NCBI GenBank assembly: GCA_021771185.1
Contig: JAETPN010000002.1
Span: 1-64,000, forward strand
Source of the DNA: Bacillota bacterium
Lineage (GTDB): Bacteria > Bacillota_I > Bacilli_A > RF39 > UBA660
DNA: 64,000 nt
Reading direction: 5' to 3'
This document shows, piece after piece, positions 52,141 to 60,014 of this stretch (positions are counted from its first letter, which is position 1; the number at the start of each line of letters is the position of its first letter). The notes under the pieces are model-generated. The model was not told the origin of the DNA. It ran no database searches and saw nothing but the letters and a program-made list of their open reading frames with translations. The translations under genes were made by a program, and so were the position numbers.

Positions 52141-54312
52141 TTGGTAAAGCAAAGAACAACCGAATATTACGAACAATTATTAGAATGTGTACAAAAATAT
52201 ATTACCGATCCAGAAGAACTTGAAGTGATAAAGAAAGCTTATGAGTATTCAAGTGAAAAACATTTTGGACAATTCCGTTTAACAGGGGAGGACTATATGG
52301 TCCACCCTTTAAACGTTGCCATTATTTTAACCAGTGTACGCGCAGATTATGAAACGATTTGTGCAGGGTTACTTCATGATTTGCTAGAAGATGATGAAAA
52401 AGAATATGATTTATTAAAAGAATCCTTTGGCGAGACGATCGCTGACTTAGTAGAGGGTCTTACTCGTATTAATCGTCTAAATTTTGAAGGGGACACACAA
52501 GCAGTAATCGCCTCAAACCGCAAAATTTTAGTTGGTCTTACAGAAGATGTTCGTGTAATTATTATTAAACTTGCAGATCGCTTGCACAATATGAGAACCC
52601 TTTGGGCAATTCCAGAAAAGGCTCAAAAAGAAAAAGCCAAAGAAACTTTGGATATTTTAACACCCATTGCCCATCGTTTGGGTATAGGACATTTAAAAAG
52701 TGAATTAGAAGATTTATCTTTACGTTATTATAAGCCAGATGTATATTTTTCCATTGTGGAAAGTTTAAACCAAACGAAGGCAGAACGCGATCGTAATGTT
52801 AAAGAGATGATTGATAGTGTGTCTTCTATCTTAAATGAAAAGGGCATTAAGCATAAAATTAAGGGGCGTTCTAAAAGTATTTATAGTATTTATAAAAAAC
52901 TTGATAAGGGTAAGAAATTTAGTGATATTTACGATTTGTTAGCTCTTCGTGTTTATGTAGATAAAGAGGAAGAGTGTTATCAAGCACTAGGTTATATTCA
53001 TGCGATGTATAAGCCAATGCCAAAACGTTTTAAAGATTATATAGCCATGCCAAAAACAAATATGTATCAATCCTTACATACCACTGTTTTTGGAATTCAC
53101 GGGGAACTTTTTGAAATTCAAATTCGTACGTATGCAATGGATGAAATTGCCGAAAACGGAATCGCTTCTCACTGGTCTTATAAAGAAAAGGGAAGTAATA
53201 CCAAAGCGTCCTTAAAAAGTGCAATGGAACAAAAGTTACAATTTTTTAAATCGATTATGGAATTAAATGATAAAGAGGCTGCGGATGAAGAAGTTGTAAA
53301 TACGTTAAAAGAAGATGTCTTATCACTCTCTATTTATGTTTTTACACCTAATGGAGATGTTGTTGAACTTGCCAATGGATCTACACCGATTGATTTTGCT
53401 TATCGTGTTCATACCAATGTAGGAAATAAAATGGTAGGGGCGATTGTAAATGGGAATATTGTCCCACTAGATTATAAATTAAAAGATAATGACGTTGTTA
53501 AAATCAATACAAATAATAATTCTAAAGGACCTTCCAAAGAATGGATGAATATTGCTTATACCACACAAGCTAAAAATAAAATTCGATCTTATTTTAATAA
53601 AATTGATAAACAAGAGTATTTAGCTCGTGGGGAAGAAGTGTTAAAAGAGGAACTAAGAAAACGTAAAGTACCATTTAATGAATTTTTGAGTACTGAAAAT
53701 GTAGAAAAGATTTTAACAGAATTCAAATATCAAGATCTTAATGAACTTTATACAAATTTAGGTAATAACAAACTTCCAATTGGGACCTTGATGAATTTAA
53801 TCTATCATGAAGCTGATAGTAAAGAAGATATGATCTTAAGGAGAACAAAAAATAAAGAAGTTGTTCTTCCAACGATAAAGACAGATATTATCGTTCATGG
53901 AATTGATCAAGTGAAAGTCAATGTAGCTTCTTGTTGTAAACCTGTACCAGGTGATTCTATTGTAGGATTTATTACGAAAGGAAATGGAATTACAGTACAC
54001 CGTAGTATTTGCCCAAATGTACGAGATGTAGAAGATCGTATTATTTCTGTGGAATGGAATGATACTATTGTGAAAAAATACCCTACAGGATTATTAATTC
54101 ATGCGAACAATAACAAAGATCTTCTTCTAGATATTATTGCGAAAACATCAAATACTGATATTACTGTTCAAAGTATTAATACGCTAAATTCTAGCGGATG
54201 TTTTATCTATGAAGTGACGGTGATGGTTTCTAGTAAGGAACGCTTGGAGAAATTTATGCAAGATATCCGTACTCTTCCTGATATTACAGATGTAGAAAGG
54301 GCAATTAAATAA
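52141..54312 (+). CDS. rel: Bifunctional (p)ppGpp synthetase/hydrolase, Rel
   Basis: A 723-residue RelA/SpoT homologue in full domain order: HD hydrolase (YMVHPL...AGLLHDLLEDDE, His-Asp about residue 77), synthetase (KGRSKSIYSIYKKL, PMPKRFKDYIAMPKTNMYQSLHT), TGS (VFTPNGDVVELANGSTPIDFAYRVH), a zinc-finger/ACT tail with ASCCKPVPGD. RFKD rather than ExDD in the synthetase is the bifunctional-type motif, and the HD site is intact. No ATG is present; TTG at 52141 gives the best spacing to AAGTGGTGA, with GTG at 52129 and 52132 as alternatives. It is followed by dtd as in B. subtilis; recJ and apt are missing. Confidence 0.95.
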   Translation: MVKQRTTEYYEQLLECVQKYITDPEELEVIKKAYEYSSEKHFGQFRLTGEDYMVHPLNVAIILTSVRADYETICAGLLHDLLEDDEKEYDLLKESFGETIADLVEGLTRINRLNFEGDTQAVIASNRKILVGLTEDVRVIIIKLADRLHNMRTLWAIPEKAQKEKAKETLDILTPIAHRLGIGHLKSELEDLSLRYYKPDVYFSIVESLNQTKAERDRNVKEMIDSVSSILNEKGIKHKIKGRSKSIYSIYKKLDKGKKFSDIYDLLALRVYVDKEEECYQALGYIHAMYKPMPKRFKDYIAMPKTNMYQSLHTTVFGIHGELFEIQIRTYAMDEIAENGIASHWSYKEKGSNTKASLKSAMEQKLQFFKSIMELNDKEAADEEVVNTLKEDVLSLSIYVFTPNGDVVELANGSTPIDFAYRVHTNVGNKMVGAIVNGNIVPLDYKLKDNDVVKINTNNNSKGPSKEWMNIAYTTQAKNKIRSYFNKIDKQEYLARGEEVLKEELRKRKVPFNEFLSTENVEKILTEFKYQDLNELYTNLGNNKLPIGTLMNLIYHEADSKEDMILRRTKNKEVVLPTIKTDIIVHGIDQVKVNVASCCKPVPGDSIVGFITKGNGITVHRSICPNVRDVEDRIISVEWNDTIVKKYPTGLLIHANNNKDLLLDIIAKTSNTDITVQSINTLNSSGCFIYEVTVMVSSKERLEKFMQDIRTLPDITDVERAIK

Positions 54313-54764
54313 TGAAACTTTTAATCCAACGTAGTAAAAATTCCTCTGTGAAAGTAAACGGAGAAACGGTAGGTTCTATTCCGTTTGGGATTGTTGCTCT
54401 TGTTTCCTTTACTGAAGGGGATACCGAAAAAGATATCGATACCTTAATTGATAAAATGATTCATCTTCGTATTTTTGATGATGAAAATGGGGTGATGAAT
54501 CGCTCACTTATCGATGTAAAGGGAAGTATCTTAAGTATTTCACAATTTACCCTTTATGGTGATACCTCAAGAGGGCGTAGACCTAGTTATATGCATGCCT
54601 TAAAAGGGGAAGAAAGTAGTAAATTATATGATTTATTTAACGAAAAAATAAAAAGCTTAAATATTCCTCTTGCGACTGGAATATTTGGTGCAGACATGAA
54701 AGTTTCCATCTTAAATGATGGGCCAGTAACTTTTATGTTAGAAAGTAGGAAATCAAATGTTTAA
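54312..54764 (+). CDS. dtd: D-aminoacyl-tRNA deacylase
   Basis: A 150-residue Dtd: SQFTLYGDTSRGRRPSY and GPVTFMLES, the two active-site blocks, plus GVMNRSLIDV. It removes D-amino acids mischarged to tRNA and also Gly from tRNA-Ala. Its ATG overlaps the rel stop by one base and its end overlaps the next gene by 8 nt. Confidence 0.96.
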   Translation: MKLLIQRSKNSSVKVNGETVGSIPFGIVALVSFTEGDTEKDIDTLIDKMIHLRIFDDENGVMNRSLIDVKGSILSISQFTLYGDTSRGRRPSYMHALKGEESSKLYDLFNEKIKSLNIPLATGIFGADMKVSILNDGPVTFMLESRKSNV

Positions 54765-55821
54765 AAATAAAATAAATTACAAATTAATAAACATCGCTTT
54801 AGTAACATTAATTATCTTTTTAATGTATCAAACGGGACATTTATGGATGGGCGTTACCAATACCGTATTGTCTATTGTAGGGCCATTCTTCTTTGCCTTT
54901 GTCGTTGCGTATGCCTTATATCCTTTCTTAAGCTATTTACAAGCAAAAAAAATTCCCAAAGGTGTTGCAATATTTATTGTCATTGGTTTAGTTTTAGGGG
55001 TTGCAGCCATTACCGTTGGTTTAATTGCTCCATTACTATTTAATCAATTAAGTAGCTTATTCAATAATATCATTGCTTTCTTAAAAGAATTATCGCTAAA
55101 TTTTGATCTAAATATTGGACCATTACAGGCTAATCTTTCAGATTCTTTTAATGATATTATTAAGTCATTAAGTAAATATATCTCTGATGGAGCAGTGAGT
55201 TTAATTGGTGTTTCATTAAATGCTATTTCTGTTATTGTCATTACTTTTTCAGCAGCTATTTATTTTCTTATTGATATGGATCGTATTCGTACATATACAA
55301 AAAAATATTTACGTAAACATTCTAAAAAAATGTACCGTTATGTACGTCTTTTAGATCATGAAATGGAAAATTATTTTGATGGTTTCTTTAAAATCGTCTT
55401 AATAACACTTGTGGAATATACCATTACCTTTTACATCATTGGGCATCCTAATGCCTTGTTATTAGGGTTTTTAGCAGCCGTCGCAACATTAATTCCATAT
55501 TTTGGAGGAATGATTACCAACTGTATTGCTTGCGTAACCGCATTTGTGATTAGTCCTGCCTTATTTATTCGTACAGTAATTGCCTTCTTTGTCTTATCTA
55601 ATGTTGATGGATATATTATCAATCCATTTGTATATGGAAAAACAAATCAAGTACATCCAATTGTCGTTATTATGTCAGTATTTGCTGGGGGTATTCTTTG
55701 GGGAGTTCTTGGAATCGTCATTTCACTTCCAGTCGCTATCTTACTAATCACAACCATTAAATACTTTAAAAATGATATCACAGACAAATGGGAAGATATT
55801 AAAGAAGGAAAAGAAGCCTAA
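54757..55821 (+). CDS. AI-2E family transporter
   Basis: A 354-residue membrane protein with about eight helices; FFFAFVVAYALYPFL near the start, GLIAPLLFNQL, and HPIVVIMSVFAGGILWGVLGIVISLPVAILL near the end are typical of the AI-2E (UPF0118) family. Members exchange small solutes, Na+/H+ or possibly autoinducer 2; the role here is unknown. It replaces lytH at this place of the B. subtilis order. Confidence 0.88.
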   Translation: MFKNKINYKLINIALVTLIIFLMYQTGHLWMGVTNTVLSIVGPFFFAFVVAYALYPFLSYLQAKKIPKGVAIFIVIGLVLGVAAITVGLIAPLLFNQLSSLFNNIIAFLKELSLNFDLNIGPLQANLSDSFNDIIKSLSKYISDGAVSLIGVSLNAISVIVITFSAAIYFLIDMDRIRTYTKKYLRKHSKKMYRYVRLLDHEMENYFDGFFKIVLITLVEYTITFYIIGHPNALLLGFLAAVATLIPYFGGMITNCIACVTAFVISPALFIRTVIAFFVLSNVDGYIINPFVYGKTNQVHPIVVIMSVFAGGILWGVLGIVISLPVAILLITTIKYFKNDITDKWEDIKEGKEA

Positions 55822-55830
55822 TATAAAAAT

Positions 55831-55866
55831 AAAACCTATTTCAAAACAAAGAAATAGGTTTTTTTA
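55831..55866 (+). terminator. Intrinsic terminator
   Basis: 12-bp stem AAAACCTATTTC with GAAATAGGTTTT, loop of eight, then T run. Confidence 0.85.
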
Positions 55867-55986
55867 GTTGAAAAAGAGTCTGCTATATGTTAAAATTGCA
55901 AAAAATGGAAGAATTTGTAAAAAAGTATTGACATTGATTTAAAAGAAGAGTAAATATAGTAGTAAATAGTTTTTAAAGGAGTTTAT

Positions 55987-56106
55987 ATGATTGCAAATAG
56001 AAAATCATTTTCATTACGATATTTATTAAATGTTAATGTTTCTGTTATTAGCATTCTTTTCTTATGCTGCTTTAAAAACGTAAATTTGAAAGTAAAAACG
56101 GCTTAA
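55987..56106 (+). CDS. Short hydrophobic ORF ending at a terminator (candidate leader peptide)
   Basis: AAAGGAG (55975-55981) precedes an ATG opening 39 codons: MIANRKSFSLRYLLNVNV then SVISILFLCCF and a basic end. Its last codons and stop lie in the 5' arm of a terminator hairpin (56094-56126), with the next gene's ribosome site only 10-20 nt beyond. This is the geometry of translation-linked attenuation. A TTGACA at 55928-55933 with a weak -10 (TAAATA at 55951) may be the promoter. The rest of 55867-55986 shows nothing else. It could also be an independent small membrane protein. Confidence 0.5.
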   Translation: MIANRKSFSLRYLLNVNVSVISILFLCCFKNVNLKVKTA

Positions 56107-56128
56107 CTCTTTTTGAGGCCGTTTTTGT
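56094..56128 (+). terminator. Terminator, possible attenuator
   Basis: AAAAACGGC pairs with GCCGTTTTT; an inner CTC/GAG extends the stem. It overlaps the end of the 39-codon ORF and precedes the peptidase-E-like gene. Confidence 0.75.
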
Positions 56129-56153
56129 GTGTTTAGGTGGGAGGTTTAAAAAG

Positions 56154-56798
56154 ATGATTAATTATTTGTTTAGTGGAATAAATCAGGAAGTGGGTTTTAC
56201 TAAGGATCAAGAAAAATATCTAAAGGAAGATATTTCATCAAACTTAAATATTACTTTTATTAGTGCATCTTTTAATGACTATGATAGAGTAGATGCTCAA
56301 GTTTTGCGTTATACTGAATTATTTAGAAATATTGGTATAGAGTTTAAAAAAGCAGATTTGATTGATGGTAGAAAAACGAAGAAAGAAGCTCATGAAGTAT
56401 TAAAAGAATCGGATCTTATATTTTTGTTAGGTGGTTCACCAGAACTACAAATGAAATTAATCAATGAATATGAATTATCGGATGATATAAAACAAGCTAA
56501 TATTGTTTTAGGTGTAAGCGCAGGATCCATGAATCAATCAAAACGAGTAATGTACCGAGACGATTTTGATCATTTTATTATGAAAGATTATTCTGGATTA
56601 GGTATTGTAGATTTTAATATTTTCCCACATATAGAATTAAATAATGAAGTGCTAATGAAAGAGGCTATGGAAATTAGTAAGGAACTTCCATTAATATTAC
56701 TTCCAAATGATTCTTTTATAAGAATTAAAAATAATCAAATAGAAATCGTTGGAATAGCTCATCGATTATTCAAAGAAAAAATATTTGATACAGAGTAG
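56154..56798 (+). CDS. Peptidase E-like (S51, class I glutamine amidotransferase fold)
   Basis: A 214-residue protein. LIFLLGGSPELQMKL and GVSAGSMNQS contain the oxyanion region and the nucleophilic Ser elbow of peptidase S51 (dipeptidase E, cyanophycinase relatives). FNIFPHIELNNE supplies the likely His. The family cleaves Asp-X dipeptides or related bonds in the cytoplasm. The ATG at 56154 follows GGGAGG; a frame from 56127 overlaps the terminator. Expression may depend on read-through of the upstream terminator. Confidence 0.82.
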   Translation: MINYLFSGINQEVGFTKDQEKYLKEDISSNLNITFISASFNDYDRVDAQVLRYTELFRNIGIEFKKADLIDGRKTKKEAHEVLKESDLIFLLGGSPELQMKLINEYELSDDIKQANIVLGVSAGSMNQSKRVMYRDDFDHFIMKDYSGLGIVDFNIFPHIELNNEVLMKEAMEISKELPLILLPNDSFIRIKNNQIEIVGIAHRLFKEKIFDTE

Positions 56799-56883
56799 AA
56801 CTTGAAATTAAAAAAGATAAGGGTTCATTAGAAAATTGATAAAAAAGATATAAAATGAAAACAAATGAATATTGAATAATTTA

Positions 56884-56912
56884 TTGACTTTATGAAATTT
56901 TTTCTATATAAT
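56884..56912 (+). promoter_or_regulatory. Promoter of the T-box operon
   Basis: TTGACT (56884-56889), 17-nt spacer, perfect TATAAT (56907-56912). Transcription starts near 56919. Confidence 0.85.
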
Positions 56913-56918
56913 TTAAGT

Positions 56919-57116
56919 ATTGAATTTATTGGTTTGAAGGAGTATATTTAACCGTTCTTTTAGAGAGTGTATGGTTGGTGAAAATACATAGAGGGTTAAA
57001 TAGAAAGACATCAAATGATACAATAATCGTATGTCTGCGTTAAAGATTAAAGATAGCTAAAGTCTATGAAATAAGGTGGTACCACGTAAATTACGTCCTT
57101 ATATCTAGACTTTTTT
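56919..57116 (+). promoter_or_regulatory. T-box riboswitch, Asp (overlapping His) specifier
   Basis: Stem I base pairs TATTG (56927-56931) with CAATA (57021-57025) and TTTGA with TCAAA. The specifier loop has AGTA (56941-56944) opposite GAAAGACAT (57003-57011), above it ATTTAACC/GGTTAAAT. In this loop the specifier is GAC (57007-57009), an Asp codon; CAT (57009-57011), a His codon, overlaps it by one base. The distal part AGAGAGTGTATGGTTGGTG...ATACA is canonical. The T-box AATAAGGTGGTACCACG is at 57070-57086 and the terminator pairs AGTCTA with TAGACT before six T. It should switch on the operon when tRNA-Asp (perhaps tRNA-His) is uncharged. Confidence 0.93.
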
Positions 57117-57136
57117 GTATATTTAGGAGGTTATTT

Positions 57137-58708
57137 ATGATGAAAAACTTAGATTTTGAGGATAATGTATTTTTTAATGAAAAATTAAAAAAAGCTTTAC
57201 CATATCAGATTAAATCTTATGATGCTATATTTTCACTTACAAGAAAGGAATTTGATGAAATTAAGAGAGTTTATGTATATATGTGTCGTGTTATGGACGC
57301 ATACGGAGTTGGAGTCGCCCCAAATAATTTAATTAAAGTATTATCGAGAGATCTTATGTACCTGGAGTTTATGAGGGATGTATTAACTGATTTTACTGTA
57401 CCTTCAGAGACTCCAGATTTATCTACTTCTGTTATTTTTTATGATTTTGAAAAGTTTATAATACAAACCGATTCTAAGAAAAGAACAAGTAGATATCGAT
57501 GGTACTACCCTTTTATGCACCAAAATATGTTATCTTCTACAGCTATTGCAAAGTTGAAAGTGTTAAGTGAATTGGAGTTTAAATCACTCGTTTTAGATTT
57601 GTTAGAAAATGTTGTAACTTCGTTGAAAAATGTAGAAATCAATCTTAATGAAAAACAAACACAATTCTTATTATATTTTTTAGAGTTAGAGGTATTTTAT
57701 GGTTCTGAAGAAAAAGCTTCCTGGAATAGTTTTAAATTACGTTCATCAGAGAAGTCAAAGGATTTAACTCATAAAAAACATTCTTTTACTTATTCTTATA
57801 TAACTCATACAGCAGAAGATTTCCAGAGTAAATATAATATCCTAAGACTAGAGTGGAGGAACGATTATTTATATGAACTGCTTAAGATCATACCAGATAA
57901 ATTTAGAGACTTTTTTGGAAATCGTTGGAATGATATAATGAATCCATTTTTATGGAATCACTGTAAAAAAGAATATCCTGAATTATATAAGATATACCAA
58001 ATGAGTGAAACGACATCTCTTATTGTAGGATATTATGATGATATGGAAGATGATTTATTAGACATGTTTAAAATGATCAACCAAATGGGTAAAAATTTCC
58101 CAGAAATGGATCAAATCGAACAGGACTTGAATAATTTTAAATGTGAACATTTTACAAAATCTTCTACTTATAGTCTATCTCATATTAATCAAAAATTTAT
58201 AAGCGAAAAAATTGAAGAATTTAATAATTTTACTCCAAAAAGCAATTCTAAATTTGAATTATATACATTATTTATCTTATATAAGTCATACAACAAATTT
58301 ATAAATGATCCACAATATTCGAAAGCACAGAGAACTTATTTAGAAAAATATTTTGAATCATTAGGCAATGATTTATTAGAAATAAATACTCCAATTATTA
58401 AACAAGAATTAGAGCAAATGTTAAATTTTTATATGAACGAAATTAAAAAATTTACTTTGAACTCAAATTCCATTACAGGAATAAAGTTAGAAGATCATTT
58501 TGAAATATTAAAAGAAAATCTATTAGCGTTGGATACTAGAGATCAATTACAACTATATTTTGTTGGAATAAAAATCAAAAATAATGATTTACTAAATTTA
58601 ACAGAGTGGTTTTCTCTACTAGAGAAAATGATCAATAAATATAACATCAATGATAAAAAAGAATATAAAAAATATATTTTAAAGCCACAGAAAAGAGGGA
58701 TAAAATGA
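57137..58708 (+). CDS. Unknown 523-residue protein inside the T-box-hisS-aspS operon
   Basis: A soluble, mostly alpha-helical protein with no signal peptide, no membrane helix and no motif I recognise. It is Lys, Asn and Phe-rich, more AT-rich in feel than hisS beside it. AGGAGG precedes the ATG (57137 or 57140), and its stop overlaps the hisS start by 4 nt (ATGA), so it is firmly part of the operon and under T-box control. Usual hisS-aspS operons have no such gene. It may be a recent insertion or a lineage-specific partner of the synthetases. Confidence 0.75.
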   Translation: MMKNLDFEDNVFFNEKLKKALPYQIKSYDAIFSLTRKEFDEIKRVYVYMCRVMDAYGVGVAPNNLIKVLSRDLMYLEFMRDVLTDFTVPSETPDLSTSVIFYDFEKFIIQTDSKKRTSRYRWYYPFMHQNMLSSTAIAKLKVLSELEFKSLVLDLLENVVTSLKNVEINLNEKQTQFLLYFLELEVFYGSEEKASWNSFKLRSSEKSKDLTHKKHSFTYSYITHTAEDFQSKYNILRLEWRNDYLYELLKIIPDKFRDFFGNRWNDIMNPFLWNHCKKEYPELYKIYQMSETTSLIVGYYDDMEDDLLDMFKMINQMGKNFPEMDQIEQDLNNFKCEHFTKSSTYSLSHINQKFISEKIEEFNNFTPKSNSKFELYTLFILYKSYNKFINDPQYSKAQRTYLEKYFESLGNDLLEINTPIIKQELEQMLNFYMNEIKKFTLNSNSITGIKLEDHFEILKENLLALDTRDQLQLYFVGIKIKNNDLLNLTEWFSLLEKMINKYNINDKKEYKKYILKPQKRGIK

Positions 58709-60000
58709 TACAAAAGCCAAAGGGAACTTATGATATTACAGGTGATATGGGAAACAAGGTTCGTTATGTTGAACATGTTTTTAGTGCGTTAATGGATCGA
58801 TATCATTATGATTATATTGCGACGCCATTATTTGAAAATAGTAGTTTATTTCACCGTGGTGTAGGGGATTCTACGGATATTGTTCGTAAGGAAACCTATG
58901 ATTTTACGGATCGTGGTGGAAGAGCTATGACACTTCGTCCAGAAGGAACTGCAGGTGTTGTGAGAAGTTATATTGAAAATAAAATGTATGGAGATATTAA
59001 TTTACCTAAAAAATTATGGTATTTTGGTTCCATGTTTCGTTATGAAAGACCACAAGCGGGGAGATTTCGTGAATTTCGCCAACTAGGTGTTGAAGTATTC
59101 GGTTCTAGTGATCCTATGATGGATGCAGAAATTATTAGTATACCAGTTAATTTTCTTCGTTTACTAGGATTAAAGGGTGTTAAAGTTCATATTAATAGCT
59201 TAGGTGATAAAGAATCAAGAGACGCTTATCGTGAGGCTTTAAAAGCTTATTTTGAACCTCATTTAGAGGAATTATGTAGCGATTGTAAAGAACGTTTTCA
59301 TACCAATCCACTTCGTATTTTAGATTGTAAAGTTGATCATGAAAAAGATATTATGAAGCAGGCTCCTAAAATGGAAGATTATTTAAATGATGTAAGTAAA
59401 GATCACTTTAATAAAGTACAAGAGTATTTAGATGCTCTAAATATTGAATATACGGTAAATCCTAATTTAGTTCGTGGTTTAGATTATTATACACATACAG
59501 TATTTGAAGTAGAGGCTAGTGTTGAAGGCTTTGGTAGTCAAAATGTCCTATGTGGTGGGGGAAGATATGATCGTTTAGTTGAAATGTTAGATGGACCATC
59601 GACGCCAGCCGTAGGCTTTGCGATTGGTATGGAACGTTTAATTACCGCACTTGAATATGAAAATTTAAGTTTTGGAGAAGAAAAGCAATTAGACGTTTAT
59701 GTGATTCCAGTTACAAGTGAAGATAAAGAATATGCGTTTGGTTTAGGAAATGCCTTAAGACTTAGTGGTTTTACGGTAGAAATTGATTCCTTAAATCGTT
59801 CGATGAAAAGTAATTTTAAACAGGCCGATCGATATCATGCACACTTTGTCATGATTATTGGTGAAACAGAGCGAAATGACAGTATTTTAACACTTAAAAA
59901 CAATCATACTAAAGAAGAATTTAAAGTGACTATTGATCAATTAATTGATTTCTTAGATGAACATTTAAGTTCTTGTGACTGTGATGATTGTCATGAATAG
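58705..60000 (+). CDS. hisS: Histidyl-tRNA synthetase
   Basis: A 431-residue class II synthetase: KGTYDITGDMG at the start, motif 2 MFRYERPQAGRFREFRQLGVEVFG, the His-specific RGLDYYTHTVFE and GGGRYDRLVEMLDG, motif 3 GFAIGMERL, and a C-terminal anticodon domain. A Cys-rich tail SSCDCDDCHE ends the protein, unusual for HisRS and perhaps metal-binding. It overlaps the unknown upstream gene by 4 nt and is T-box controlled. Confidence 0.96.
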   Translation: MIQKPKGTYDITGDMGNKVRYVEHVFSALMDRYHYDYIATPLFENSSLFHRGVGDSTDIVRKETYDFTDRGGRAMTLRPEGTAGVVRSYIENKMYGDINLPKKLWYFGSMFRYERPQAGRFREFRQLGVEVFGSSDPMMDAEIISIPVNFLRLLGLKGVKVHINSLGDKESRDAYREALKAYFEPHLEELCSDCKERFHTNPLRILDCKVDHEKDIMKQAPKMEDYLNDVSKDHFNKVQEYLDALNIEYTVNPNLVRGLDYYTHTVFEVEASVEGFGSQNVLCGGGRYDRLVEMLDGPSTPAVGFAIGMERLITALEYENLSFGEEKQLDVYVIPVTSEDKEYAFGLGNALRLSGFTVEIDSLNRSMKSNFKQADRYHAHFVMIIGETERNDSILTLKNNHTKEEFKVTIDQLIDFLDEHLSSCDCDDCHE

Positions 60001-60014
60001 AAAGAAGAGGTTTT

